Origin: Homoserinimonas sp. OAct 916
GTDB taxonomy: Bacteria; Actinomycetota; Actinomycetes; Actinomycetales; Microbacteriaceae
Assembly (NCBI RefSeq): GCF_003260275.1
Contig: NZ_QJHB01000011.1
Location: forward strand, 62,001-126,000
DNA: 64,000 nucleotides
Direction of reading: 5' to 3'
The notes beneath the pieces were generated by a model. The model did no database searches. It was given only the letters and a program-made list of their open reading frames with translations, and was not told the origin of the DNA. The number at the start of each line of letters is the position of its first letter. The stretch's first letter is position 1. Shown piece after piece: positions 17,668 through 26,222 of this stretch. The position numbers and the translations under genes were made by a program.

Positions 17668-17744
17668 TGGTGGGCGGCCAGATCTACCTGGCCGCCACCT
17701 GCCTCTCCCGTGTGGTTCGACGATGCTGCGTCCGGGGTGCGACG

Positions 17745-18782
17745 CTACTTCTGCGCGCTCCACTCGGCAGCCTTCTCGCGCAGCTTCTGGTGAGCTCCAC
17801 CGAATGCCGCGGCCGCTGTTTCGCCGAGCAGCGCCTTGGGAACCTTGCAGACCATGGTGTAGACGGTATCCACAACGTTGGCCACCGGGCTCAAGCAGGT
17901 CTGAGAGACCAGCTGGTACGCATCCATGGTGCCGATCTCGAGAAGTTCGGAGACCCAGTTCACCATTTCGACATTCGCGATCCGGAAGGCGTCTTCGAGA
18001 GGCTTCGTCGAACCGGTGGTGATCAGGTACTCGTCGGTCTCGATCCGCGGCCAGGCCGGCGCCTGTCCCTTGATCAGTTCGACGATGAACACGGTGTCCA
18101 TCGCACACTCCACCGCCACCCCACAGGTCTCACCCTCACCCTGGCGGGCGTGGCCGTCTCCCAGGCTGAACAGGGCGCCGGGAACGTTCACTCCCAGGTA
18201 GCAGGTGGTCTTCGCCCGCATCTCCGGTGTGTCCATGTTGCCGCCCCAGTTGCCCGGAGCCAGTGCGGAGCGCACCTCTCCGAGGGCGGGCGCAACCCCG
18301 ACCGTGCCGTGCATGGGGTCCAAGGGCAGCGGCAGGCGGAGATCGCTGCCGAGAGCCTGGAAGTGCACCAGCCGCTTTTCGGTGTCGAGATCGTAGAACC
18401 AGGTGTTCTCGGGTAACGGGTCTTGGAGCAGGGCGGTGTCGTGGGTTCCGGTCAATGCCCCGAAGAACTCCACGGTGGTGCTCACCCCCCAGTCGAAGCG
18501 TGGTTCGATGCTGATGAAATGGATGGCGAGAGTGTCGCCCGGCTCTGCGCCCTCGATGTAGAACGGGCCGGTCTGCGGGTTGAGGTAGCGGGGGTCGATC
18601 AGCGCCGACGGTTTCACCCCGGCCTCGGTGATCATGCCCGCAAAGCAGTCCAGGGTCGACGTGGAGACCACGGTTCCCGGCTTCAGTTCGGCCTTCGCCT
18701 GGGCGCCACCGAATGTGTAGACCAGCTGTGCGGGGTCGACGTCTGCGGCCACCTCGAAATTAAGTGTTTTCATGTTTCTCAT
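17745..18782 (-). CDS. Formamidase/acetamidase (FmdA/AmdA family)
   Basis: Hydrolyses short-chain amides such as formamide or acetamide to the acid and ammonia. The 345-residue product has the family layout: an N-terminal barrel (PFYIEGAEPGDTLAIHFISIEP), LDPMHGTVGVAPA, the NWGGNMDTPEM segment and the GDGHARQGEGE metal-site loop. It is the last gene of a six-gene operon with a Liv/Urt-type importer; the ATG at 18782 overlaps the permease stop (ATGA). A second ATG nine bases later is also possible. The operon therefore looks like an uptake-and-hydrolysis system that uses amides as nitrogen source. Exact substrate not determinable. Confidence 0.88.
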   Translation of the reverse strand: MRNMKTLNFEVAADVDPAQLVYTFGGAQAKAELKPGTVVSTSTLDCFAGMITEAGVKPSALIDPRYLNPQTGPFYIEGAEPGDTLAIHFISIEPRFDWGVSTTVEFFGALTGTHDTALLQDPLPENTWFYDLDTEKRLVHFQALGSDLRLPLPLDPMHGTVGVAPALGEVRSALAPGNWGGNMDTPEMRAKTTCYLGVNVPGALFSLGDGHARQGEGETCGVAVECAMDTVFIVELIKGQAPAWPRIETDEYLITTGSTKPLEDAFRIANVEMVNWVSELLEIGTMDAYQLVSQTCLSPVANVVDTVYTMVCKVPKALLGETAAAAFGGAHQKLREKAAEWSAQK

Positions 18783-19852
18783 GCCTTTCTGCTGAGCTCG
18801 GCTTCTGAAGTGTCGATGGCTGCAGCTCGGACTCGGCGCCTGGCCCCCAGTTCGATGGTCTGCACCAGACCACCGGGGCGGAATGCGAGCATGAAGATCA
18901 GCAGGATCGCGAGCAGGATCTCCGTCATCCCGACGGTCTCGAACGGCAGAACGCCGCTCACGCTGAACGAGTTCTCCATCGCGCGGAGCCCTTCGGTGGC
19001 GATGGTCACCAACAGCACGCCGATTGCCGTTCCCGTGACGGTGCGCGGCCCGCCCACGATCAGCATGGTCAGCACGATGAACGTCTGGGTCATGTAGAAG
19101 GCGCCGGGCTGGAACGAAGTGATGAAATGCGCCCACAGCGCCCCGGACATCCCGCAGACGAACGCGGAGATCGTGAACGCGAGCCAGCGCGCCCGCACGA
19201 CGTTGATGCCGATGGCGGATGCGGCGTGCACGTTGTCACGCGAGGCCCGGAGCTTCATGCCGAGCGACGACTCCTTGAACAGGAACGCCACGACGAGAAT
19301 GATCAGCGCCCATGTGACGGCGGTCCAGAGGTCGGTGTACTTCAGCAGCCCGAACAGCGTGCGCGGACCGTTGGTGATGGCGCTCCACTGGGAGAGCACG
19401 ACGTGCACGATCACCAGCAGTGCGAACGAGGCGATCGCCGACGCCGTGTCCGACAGTCGCATCAGCGGATAGCCCACGATCGCAGCGAACGCCGCCGCAA
19501 TCAGCGCACCGCACATCATCGCCGGAAAGAAGCCCATCTCGATTCCGGCCAACGCCGGGTAGAGGGCGGGAAGCGACATCGCCTTCGCCGCGACCGGGAT
19601 GGAGAACAGCGCCGACGCATACGCGCCGATCCCCATGAAGCCGACGTGGGCGAACGACAGGAGCCCCGAGTTGCCCATGAACATCTGCAATCCGAGCACC
19701 ATGATCAGGTTGATGAACATGATCGTCATGATGCGGTCCAGCAACGGAATTCCGAGAATCGTGGTGATCACCGCGATCACGCCGAAGACGACGATGATTC
19801 CAATGAGGGGAAGCAGCTTTCGGCCGGTGACGGCGAAGGAAGGCATCTTCAT
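18779..19852 (-). CDS. Branched-chain-type ABC importer, permease (LivM-like)
   Basis: A 357-residue inner-membrane permease with about ten hydrophobic segments. The hallmark NSGLLSFAHVGFMGIGAYASALFS and the cytoplasmic EAA-like loop ASRDNVHAASAIGINVVRARWLAFTISA identify it as a LivM/UrtC-type subunit. The C-terminal tail RPGGLVQTIELGARRR is typical. It starts one base inside the LivH-like stop (TGATG) and overlaps the amidase start. It pairs with the LivH-like permease to form the amide channel of this operon. Confidence 0.9.
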   Translation of the reverse strand: MKMPSFAVTGRKLLPLIGIIVVFGVIAVITTILGIPLLDRIMTIMFINLIMVLGLQMFMGNSGLLSFAHVGFMGIGAYASALFSIPVAAKAMSLPALYPALAGIEMGFFPAMMCGALIAAAFAAIVGYPLMRLSDTASAIASFALLVIVHVVLSQWSAITNGPRTLFGLLKYTDLWTAVTWALIILVVAFLFKESSLGMKLRASRDNVHAASAIGINVVRARWLAFTISAFVCGMSGALWAHFITSFQPGAFYMTQTFIVLTMLIVGGPRTVTGTAIGVLLVTIATEGLRAMENSFSVSGVLPFETVGMTEILLAILLIFMLAFRPGGLVQTIELGARRRVRAAAIDTSEAELSRKA

Positions 19853-20745
19853 CAGCCAATTCTCTCTGTCGCGAAGCGACCCTTGACAATGCCCTGTGGG
19901 CGAAAGACCAGAACCAGGATGACGACGGCGAAGATGACGGCGTCGCGGAATGCGAGCATGTCCTGGGGCAGGAGCAACTGCAGTGCGATCGTCAGGGTAC
20001 CGAGGAAGAAGCCGCCGACAATGGCGCCCGAGAGGCTGTTCATGCCCCCCACCACGATCGCAATCAATGCGATCAGCAGCGGCGCCATGCCAACGGTCGG
20101 CGACACCGACCCGATTCGGCTGATCCAGAGGAAACCGGCGATCCCGGCCAGCACACCACTGATGGCGAAGGCCGACACGATCACCTGGTCGGCGCGCACC
20201 CCGAGCAGTTGGAGCATGCGGAAGTCATCGGCGGCCGCGCGCAGGGTGATCCCCAAACGGGTCTTCTGCATCAGCACGAGCAAACCGATGAGAGTCAACG
20301 TGCTGACCAGGATCACCACGACGTTGGAGACCGAGATCTGCACCCCACCCAGATTGATGTTGGTGTGGAAGAAGACCGGAACATCCACGGCGCGGGCACG
20401 CGGTGAGACGAAGACCAGGGCCGAGTTCTGCAGCAGGGTGCTGACGGCGAACGAGGTGATCAACATGGCATTCATCGAGTTCGATCGAACCGGTCGGAAC
20501 GCCACGCGTTCCGTCACCACGCTGGTGAAAGCGGCGACCACAATGGCGACCAGCACGACGACCACCAGCGGCAACAGGGTGCCCTGCAGTACGAACCAGG
20601 TGTAACCGGCCACCATGATCAGCTCGCCGTAGGCGAAGTTGACCAGTTTGAGAATGCCGAAGACCATGATCAGGCCGAGGGCGAACAGCGCGTACACGCT
20701 GCCCAGGCTCAAGGAGTTCAGAATGAACTGAAGCACACCGTCCAC
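19852..20745 (-). CDS. Branched-chain-type ABC importer, permease (LivH-like)
   Basis: A 297-residue permease subunit. Typical LivH/UrtB features: ALFALGLIMVFGILKLVNFAYGELIMVAGY at the N-terminus, TRLGITLRAAADDFRMLQLLGVRADQV as the ATPase-contact loop, and the C-terminal DMLAFRDAVIFAVVILVLVFRPQGI. Starts one base after the LivF-like stop. The order SBP-LivG-LivF-LivH-LivM-amidase differs from the common LivKHMGF order but all five importer parts are present. Confidence 0.9.
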   Translation of the reverse strand: MDGVLQFILNSLSLGSVYALFALGLIMVFGILKLVNFAYGELIMVAGYTWFVLQGTLLPLVVVVLVAIVVAAFTSVVTERVAFRPVRSNSMNAMLITSFAVSTLLQNSALVFVSPRARAVDVPVFFHTNINLGGVQISVSNVVVILVSTLTLIGLLVLMQKTRLGITLRAAADDFRMLQLLGVRADQVIVSAFAISGVLAGIAGFLWISRIGSVSPTVGMAPLLIALIAIVVGGMNSLSGAIVGGFFLGTLTIALQLLLPQDMLAFRDAVIFAVVILVLVFRPQGIVKGRFATERIG

Positions 20746-20746
20746 G

Positions 20747-21481
20747 TCAGCCTTCCGTTCCGGCCACTTGCACGCCGCCCAGATACGCGGCGGTGATGTC
20801 GATTGAGTCCATGATCTCCTGTGGGGTTCCGCTGGCGGTCAGGCTGCCCGTGGTCAAGACGTAGGCCCGATTGGCGAGAGCCAGTGCGCGCGTCACGTTC
20901 TGCTCGACGAGAAGTATGGTGACTCCCTCTTCGTGGAGTTGTTGGATGATCTCGAACATCCGGTCGACCAGAGTCGGCGACAGCCCGAGCGACGGCTCGT
21001 CGAGCATCAGCAGTCGGGGCTGGGAGAGCAGCGCTCGCGCGATAGCCAGCTGCTGCTGCTCGCCTCCTGAGAGGGTGCCTGCACCCTGGCCGGCCCGTTC
21101 CTTCAGAATCGGGAAGCGGTCGAAGACGCGATCGAGCTCATCGGCAACGGTCTTCTTGTCGCGTACCAGGTACGATCCCAGGCGCAGGTTCTCCTCGATC
21201 GTCAGACTGGGAAAGATCCCGCGGTCCTCGGGTACGAGTGCGATGCCACGCCGGGCGATGTCGGCGCTTCGCTTCGCGTGAATCGGTTTGCCGTCGAAGA
21301 CGATCGAGCCGGTCGATGCCTTGTGCACCCCAGCGATGGCCGAAAGTGTGGTGGTCTTGCCCGCACCGTTGGAGCCGACCAGCGCCACCAGCTCCCCCTG
21401 CTCGACCCGGAGGTCGAGACCCTTCAGGGCCGTGATCGCCCCGTATCGAACGTGGACGTTGCTCAGTTCGAGGAGACTCAT
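20747..21481 (-). CDS. Branched-chain-type ABC importer, ATPase (LivF-like)
   Basis: A 244-residue ATP-binding subunit. Walker A is GSNGAGKTT, the ABC signature is LSGGEQQQLAIARAL, and Walker B is LLMLDEPSLGL. The segment ARRGIALVPEDRGIFPSLTIEENL is the LivF-type Q-loop region. Its ATG overlaps the stop of the LivG-like gene by four bases. It works as a heterodimer with that subunit to energise amide uptake. Confidence 0.92.
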   Translation of the reverse strand: MSLLELSNVHVRYGAITALKGLDLRVEQGELVALVGSNGAGKTTTLSAIAGVHKASTGSIVFDGKPIHAKRSADIARRGIALVPEDRGIFPSLTIEENLRLGSYLVRDKKTVADELDRVFDRFPILKERAGQGAGTLSGGEQQQLAIARALLSQPRLLMLDEPSLGLSPTLVDRMFEIIQQLHEEGVTILLVEQNVTRALALANRAYVLTTGSLTASGTPQEIMDSIDITAAYLGGVQVAGTEG

Positions 21482-22293
21482 GAACGCTCCGTTACTGTGT
21501 GGTTCGCTGCTGTGGGGTTCGCTGCTGTGGGGTTCGCTGCGGCGTCGGCACCCGCTGTCGCCTGGCTGCCGAGGTAGGCCTCGACGACCGTCGGGTTGGC
21601 ACGAATCTCATCCGCCGTGCCCTCAGCGATCGTCTTCCCCTGGTTCAGCACATGCAGGCGGTGACACAGCCGCATGATCAGGTTCATGTCGTGATCGATG
21701 ATCAACAGGCCGCAGCCGAATTTCTCGGGAATCGAGGTGAGCTGGCCCAGCAGGTGCTCGCTCTCCTCCTCGTTGAGGCCGGCGGCCGGCTCATCGAGCA
21801 ACAAATATTTGCATCCGGTCGCCAGGGATCTGAGAATCTCGACGATTCGCTTCTGGCCGTACGAGAGCGCATCCGATGAGACGTCGCGGAGATCCTCGAT
21901 CTCGAAGAGCTCGATGAGCTCGTTCGCAATGGTGGTTGCCTTGCTCCGGCGAAGACCGGCGCCGAGTGCGCCGAGCTGCACATTCTCGAAAACGCTCATC
22001 GTGCCGAACAGCCGCACCGTCTGAAAGGTGCGCACCAGCCCGTGCCGGGCGATCCGACGGGGAGGAAACGCCGTGACGTCCTCTCCGTCGATTCGTACAC
22101 TGCCGGCGTTGGGCTTCAACGCTCCGGCAAGCACGTTGACCAGGGTCGTCTTTCCCGAACCGTTTGGTCCGATCAAGCCGACGATTTCGTGCCTGCCGAG
22201 CGAGAGGCTCACCTGGTCCAGCGCGCGGAGGCCGGCAAAGTTCATCACAATGCCGTCTGCGGCGAGCCTCTCGCTCATAAGGACTTCACTCAT
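21478..22293 (-). CDS. Branched-chain-type ABC importer, ATPase (LivG-like)
   Basis: A 271-residue ATP-binding subunit: Walker A GPNGSGKTT, signature LSYGQKRIVEILRSLA, Walker B LLLDEPAAGLNEEE, and the LivG-type loop RHGLVRTFQTVRLF. The ATG at 22293 overlaps the binding-protein stop (ATGA); an upstream in-frame start at 22323 would overlap it further and is rejected. The C-terminus contains a repeated Asn-Pro-Thr-Ala-Ala peptide encoded by a 15-base minisatellite, which lies beyond the conserved domain and is likely tolerated as a variable tail. Confidence 0.9.
   Translation of the reverse strand: MSEVLMSERLAADGIVMNFAGLRALDQVSLSLGRHEIVGLIGPNGSGKTTLVNVLAGALKPNAGSVRIDGEDVTAFPPRRIARHGLVRTFQTVRLFGTMSVFENVQLGALGAGLRRSKATTIANELIELFEIEDLRDVSSDALSYGQKRIVEILRSLATGCKYLLLDEPAAGLNEEESEHLLGQLTSIPEKFGCGLLIIDHDMNLIMRLCHRLHVLNQGKTIAEGTADEIRANPTVVEAYLGSQATAGADAAANPTAANPTAANHTVTERS
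21496..21540. repeat. 15-bp minisatellite, three units, inside the LivG-like gene
   Basis: Units TGTGTGGTTCGCTGC, TGTGGGGTTCGCTGC and TGTGGGGTTCGCTGC. On the coding strand it gives Ala-Asn-Pro/His-Thr-Ala repeats. Because the period is 15, gain or loss of units keeps the frame. Confidence 0.85.
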
Positions 22294-23507
22294 GCCGCGG
22301 GAACCCACTGCGGCATCAACCAACCGTTGAACTTCGGCTCACCCTTGTCGAGGGAGACCAGGACGGCTTCCTTCTGGGGCTCGTTTCCGGTCTCGGCCGA
22401 CCAGGTCAGGTTTCCGGTGAGCAGCTCGAACTTCATCGAGGTCATCTTCGCGGCGACTGCAGCGCCGTCGGTCGAACCGGCGGCTTCCATTGCCTGCGCG
22501 AGCACGTTCACGGTGTCATAGCCGTTGGCGACCAGGGCGGTGTCGGGCTCTTCGCCGTGCGCCTTCTCGTACAGCGACAGGAAGTCCGGCACCAACGCGC
22601 TGGCCTCCTCGCTCAGGTAGGCGTGCGTCGCATAGGTGATGTCGTTGCCGAACTCCGCACCCAGCACCTTGGCGAGCTCGGGGTCGTCGTACGAATCGCC
22701 ACCGAAGATCGGGGTGTCGATCCCCGCGGCACGGATGTCGCGAATGATCAGGCCCAGGTCAGGCATGTAACTCGAGACGAAGATGACGTCTGCGTCGCTG
22801 CCGGCAGTCTTGAGTCGCTGCAGCTGGGCCGAGAAGTTCTGGTCGCCCTGCGTGTAGGTGTCCTGTCCGACGATGGTGCCACCCTGGTGCTCCATCGATT
22901 CGATGAAGTACTCACTGAGCGACGTGGTGTAGTCGATGAACGAGTCGGTGACCACGTAGGCCTTCTTCAGCCCGCGCTCGTTGTACGCCCACTCGGCTGC
23001 AGCCGCACCCATCGTGGTGTTCCACATGGACAGGGTGAACTGCTTGTCGCCGAGCGTGGCAGCACCGAACAGCGGCGAGGAGGCGCCGGGAGAGATCCCG
23101 ACGATCCCTGCGGCCTGGGCGGCGCGGCTGGCCGGGCCACCGAAGTCGAAGTCGGCCGGGGTGATGATCGCGGCCGCGCCCTGCGCGGTGAGCTGCTCAC
23201 CGTTGTTGCCGACGACCACCGGGTCGCTCTTGCCGTCGAGGTTGACGAGCTTCAGCTGCTTGCCGAGCACTCCCCCGTTGGTGTTGATCTCGTCCACGGC
23301 CAGTTGGGCGCCGCGAAGGATCGGCTCGTCAAGCGGCGACTGGATTCCGGTGAGGCACAGCGAGGCACCGATGACGATCTCGGAGTCGCTTCCTGCTGCC
23401 GTGGCATCCGGGGCCGGTGCGGGATCGGCCGCCGGGTTCGCACCGCACGCGGTGAGACCCATCGCAAGAAGGGCGACGGTGGCGACGCCCAGAACTTTCT
23501 TTTTCAT
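22290..23507 (-). CDS. ABC importer substrate-binding lipoprotein for amides (Leu/Ile/Val-binding type)
   Basis: A 405-residue extracytoplasmic binding protein, anchored by lipid: signal MKKKVLGVATVALLAMG and lipobox LTACG. After a short Ala/Pro linker comes the type I periplasmic-binding fold (EIVIGASLCLTGIQSPLDEPILRGAQLAVDEIN). It resembles LivK/UrtA/AmiC proteins, and the linked amidase suggests a short amide or urea-like ligand. GAGGAG lies before the ATG. First gene of the six-gene operon; a 40-bp palindrome lies 96 bases upstream. Confidence 0.88.
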   Translation of the reverse strand: MKKKVLGVATVALLAMGLTACGANPAADPAPAPDATAAGSDSEIVIGASLCLTGIQSPLDEPILRGAQLAVDEINTNGGVLGKQLKLVNLDGKSDPVVVGNNGEQLTAQGAAAIITPADFDFGGPASRAAQAAGIVGISPGASSPLFGAATLGDKQFTLSMWNTTMGAAAAEWAYNERGLKKAYVVTDSFIDYTTSLSEYFIESMEHQGGTIVGQDTYTQGDQNFSAQLQRLKTAGSDADVIFVSSYMPDLGLIIRDIRAAGIDTPIFGGDSYDDPELAKVLGAEFGNDITYATHAYLSEEASALVPDFLSLYEKAHGEEPDTALVANGYDTVNVLAQAMEAAGSTDGAAVAAKMTSMKFELLTGNLTWSAETGNEPQKEAVLVSLDKGEPKFNGWLMPQWVPAA

Positions 23508-23580
23508 GACGCTCCTCGTTGAGGTCCCGCCGGCTCGGCCTGTCGCGCCGGGTGCGCGTGGAGCAGGGGGAGGGGAAGTG

Positions 23581-23586
23581 ATTGTA
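23581..23586 (-). promoter_or_regulatory. Candidate -10 of the amide operon
   Basis: TACAAT on the minus strand, about 74 bases before the binding-protein ATG. The -35 position is not a good match and falls inside the adjoining palindrome, so activator or repressor control is likely. Confidence 0.4.
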
Positions 23587-23602
23587 TCGGTACTCTGACA
23601 GA

Positions 23603-23642
23603 AGTCACCGTTGATGTCAACGCGTTGACATCAACGGTGACT
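23603..23642. promoter_or_regulatory. Perfect 40-bp palindrome, candidate operator of the amide operon
   Basis: Two 20-base arms with no spacer and no mismatch: left arm starts AGTCACCGTTGATG, centre is TCAACGCGTTGA. The AACGCGTT core looks like LacI-family operators, while total length would suit two dimers. It covers the -35 position of the amide operon. No LacI-type gene is in the window; the adjacent TetR protein is another candidate. Confidence 0.65.
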
Positions 23643-23845
23643 AAAATGTGATGAGATGGGTGTTCGCCCGCGCACAGGCACCGTTTGCGAGTCTGCTGCT
23701 GTCGCCGAGGGAACGGCCGGTCACGGCGTCGTGACAGCAATCAGTGCCGCTCCACCGGCCTCAAAAATGTGCGGCGATCGGTCACGGAACCGTGCGCACG
23801 CACCGCCCGGCCGGCGCTGCGAACGCTCGCATGCGTTAAATGAGA

Positions 23846-23864
23846 GAGTAGTCAATAACTACTC
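23846..23864. promoter_or_regulatory. Candidate TetR operator
   Basis: GAGTAGT-CAATA-ACTACTC, seven-base perfect arms, placed just before the ribosome binding site of the TetR gene, consistent with autorepression. Confidence 0.6.
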
Positions 23865-23884
23865 CAACGAAGGAGGTGGACCGC

Positions 23885-24568
23885 ATGGCCCCCGGGACAG
23901 AAGGTCGCCGACAGGTGCATCTCGACCGCGAAGTGATCCTCGAGACCTCACGAGAAATCTTTTATCAAGAGGGGCTGGGGGCCTTGACGCTCCGACGGCT
24001 GGGGAGCGAACTTGGGGTGGACGCCACCGCAATGTATCGACACTTCCGCAACAAGGGCGCCCTACTCTCCGCCCTCATCAACGAGTTGTTCGTCGCGATT
24101 CCCGAACCCGATCCCGCGCGGTCCTGGCGCGACAACCTGCGCGACCTCATGTCGGCCTGGTGGTGGATCTATCGGCGCAACGAAGGCCTCGCGCAAGCCA
24201 TGGCCGGGCAACCAGACGACGAGCCTCAGCTGTTCCATCTGACCGAATGGACCGTCCGCGAGCTGATCCGTGCCGGCGTGCCCGATGCCGAGATCGGCCT
24301 GTTCCACCAGACGATCTACAACCACACCGTCGGCAACGGGTTGGTCGCCGCATTCTCCCCCTGGCTCACAACCGAGTCGCTGCGCGATGAGCAGCGGCGG
24401 ATCTATGCGGCGCTGAGCCCAGAACAGTTCCCCAGCGCGGCTGCCGCAGCGCCGACCATCTATCCCGAGACGAACGCGGCATTCCTGTTCAGTGTCGAGC
24501 TGCTTCTCGACGCGATCGAGAGCCGCGCTTCGGCAGAGGACGACACCAAGCGGCAACCCACGACATAA
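23885..24568 (+). CDS. TetR family transcriptional regulator
   Basis: A 227-residue TetR-type repressor. The N-terminal helix-turn-helix is clear (VILETSREIFYQEGLGALTLRRLGSELGVDATAMYRHFRNKGALL). The C-terminal ligand domain resembles the TetR_C_11 type. The ATG at 23885 is chosen over a GTG nine bases earlier because AAGGAGGTGG sits at ideal distance. A perfect inverted repeat overlaps its leader. The following FAD oxidoreductase is likely a target; the divergent amide operon is a second possibility. Confidence 0.87.
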   Translation: MAPGTEGRRQVHLDREVILETSREIFYQEGLGALTLRRLGSELGVDATAMYRHFRNKGALLSALINELFVAIPEPDPARSWRDNLRDLMSAWWWIYRRNEGLAQAMAGQPDDEPQLFHLTEWTVRELIRAGVPDAEIGLFHQTIYNHTVGNGLVAAFSPWLTTESLRDEQRRIYAALSPEQFPSAAAAAPTIYPETNAAFLFSVELLLDAIESRASAEDDTKRQPTT

Positions 24569-24571
24569 GCT
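24566..24571 (+). promoter_or_regulatory. -10 element of the FAD oxidoreductase gene (leaderless)
   Basis: TAAGCT overlaps the TetR stop and ends six bases before the ATG at 24578. Confidence 0.45.
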
Positions 24572-24577
24572 CAGAGC

Positions 24578-26182
24578 ATGACCAAAACTTCCCCTGATGT
24601 CGTGATTGTGGGTGGCGGGCACAATGGCTTGGCCGCCGCCGCCTACCTCGCCCAGGCGGGCAAGAATGTGTTGCTCCTGGAACGAGACGACCACACCGGC
24701 GGTGCGGCGGTCTCGGCGTGGGCCTTCGAGGGCGTGGATGCCCGTCTCTCCCGATACTCCTACCTGGTCAGCCTGCTGCCGAAGCGCATCATCGAGGACT
24801 TGAAGCTCGACGTGGAGCTTGCGCGCAGGCGCTACTCGTCGTACACGCCCGACCCCGGGCATCCGGGCACCGGGCTGCTCGTCGACCACGGCGACGACGA
24901 CGCCACCCAGGACTCCTTCATCCGGGTCGGCGCCGCCGAAGACATCGAGGCCTGGCACGCGTTCTACTCAGACACCGCCCGGGTCGCGCAAGCCCTGTTT
25001 CCGACGGTGCTCGAACCGTTGCCGACCCGCTCCGAGGTGAGGCGCCTGCTCGCAGACGACGCCCTGTTCGCGGCCCTGTTCGAACGCCCCCTGGGCGAGA
25101 CAATCACCGCCCGATTCACAAACGACCTGGTGCGCGGCGTTGTGCTGACCGACGGCCTGATCGGCACGTTCACGTCGGCCGACGACCCCTCGCTCGACGC
25201 GAACAGATGCTTTCTGTACCACGTGATCGGCAACCAGACCGGCGACTGGGATGTTCCGGTCGGCGGCATGGGTGCGGTGACCGGCGCGCTGGCGAATGCC
25301 GCGACGGAGGCGGGCGCCACGCTGGTCACAGACGCCACCGTCACCCGGGTGACACCAGACGGCCACGTTCGTTACACGCTCGACGGAGTCGAACACGAGG
25401 TGACCGCCCGGCACGTACTGGCCAATGTTGCGCCCTACATTCTGGAGCAGCTGCTGGCCGAAGGGGCCGCCAACGAGCCATCCCCGGCCGAGGCCTCTGG
25501 CGCGGATGCTTCGGCAATCGTGCGCCCCGAGGGCGCGCAGGTAAAGGTGAACCTGATGCTGAAGCGGCTGCCTCGCCTGTTGGATACGACCGTCGCCCCC
25601 GAAGCGGCCTTCGGCGGAACCTTCCACATCAACGAGACCTACACCCAGCTGCAGACGGCCCACGATGAAGCAGAGGCGGGCGGTATCCCGCGTCTTCTGC
25701 CGTGCGAGATCTACTGCCACTCGCTGACCGATCCGTCCATCCTCTCCCCCGAGTTGGCCGCCAGCGGGGCACACACACTGACCGTGTTCGGTTTGCACGC
25801 TCCCGACCGGCTGCTCACAGCCGAGAACAACGATCACATGCGCGCCCGCTACCAGCAGGCAGTGCTCGATTCGCTGAATTCGGTTCTGGCAGAGCCGATC
25901 GAAGACGTTCTGATGACAGACGCCCACGGCGAGCTGTGCATCGAAACCAAGACCACCCTCGATATCGAAGAGGCGTTGAACATGCCGGGCGGCAATATCT
26001 TCCACGGCCCACTCGACTGGCCCTTTGCCGAGGACGACGCGAGGCTCGAGACCCCGGCCGAACGCTGGGGCGTGGCGACCAGGCATCCGCGCATCCTGCT
26101 CTGCGGCTCCGGCGCGGTGCGTGGCGGAGCGGTCAGCGCGATCGCAGGCCACAACGCGGCTATGGCGGTTCTCGAGAGCTGA
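24578..26182 (+). CDS. Phytoene-desaturase-like FAD/NAD(P) oxidoreductase
   Basis: A 534-residue flavoprotein of the CrtI/PYROXD2-like group. The FAD-binding strand-loop-helix is at the N-terminus (DVVIVGGGHNGLAAAAYLAQAGKNVLLLERDD, ending in the ribose-binding acid), followed by TGGAAVSAW. The C-terminal FAD contact is GGNIFHGPLDWPFAEDD and ILLCGSGAVRGGAVSAIAGHNAA. No carotenoid genes are nearby, so a role in carotenoid synthesis is not supported; the substrate is unknown. Follows the TetR gene after nine bases but has its own possible leaderless promoter. Confidence 0.85.
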   Translation: MTKTSPDVVIVGGGHNGLAAAAYLAQAGKNVLLLERDDHTGGAAVSAWAFEGVDARLSRYSYLVSLLPKRIIEDLKLDVELARRRYSSYTPDPGHPGTGLLVDHGDDDATQDSFIRVGAAEDIEAWHAFYSDTARVAQALFPTVLEPLPTRSEVRRLLADDALFAALFERPLGETITARFTNDLVRGVVLTDGLIGTFTSADDPSLDANRCFLYHVIGNQTGDWDVPVGGMGAVTGALANAATEAGATLVTDATVTRVTPDGHVRYTLDGVEHEVTARHVLANVAPYILEQLLAEGAANEPSPAEASGADASAIVRPEGAQVKVNLMLKRLPRLLDTTVAPEAAFGGTFHINETYTQLQTAHDEAEAGGIPRLLPCEIYCHSLTDPSILSPELAASGAHTLTVFGLHAPDRLLTAENNDHMRARYQQAVLDSLNSVLAEPIEDVLMTDAHGELCIETKTTLDIEEALNMPGGNIFHGPLDWPFAEDDARLETPAERWGVATRHPRILLCGSGAVRGGAVSAIAGHNAAMAVLES

Positions 26183-26209
26183 CCCCTGTTGCGGAGTAAT
26201 CTGCAGGCG

Positions 26210-26215
26210 TAGCGT
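26210..26215 (+). promoter_or_regulatory. -10 element of the FAD-linked oxidase gene (leaderless)
   Basis: TAGCGT ends seven bases before the ATG at 26223. Confidence 0.4.
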
Positions 26216-26222
26216 TCGGCAC

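Larger units (their letters stand above)
23508..23884. other. Divergent control region of the amide operon and the TetR gene
   Basis: About 380 bases without a gene. It contains a minus-strand -10 hexamer TACAAT (23581-23586), the 40-bp palindrome (23603-23642) and a TetR-type inverted repeat (23846-23864). The stretch 23650-23830 shows no recognisable feature. Confidence 0.6.

Noticed and set aside
24578-26182. Carotenoid desaturase role for the phytoene-desaturase-like protein
   Set aside because: No phytoene synthase, lycopene cyclase or other pathway gene in the window; the sequence fits the broader PYROXD2-like group.
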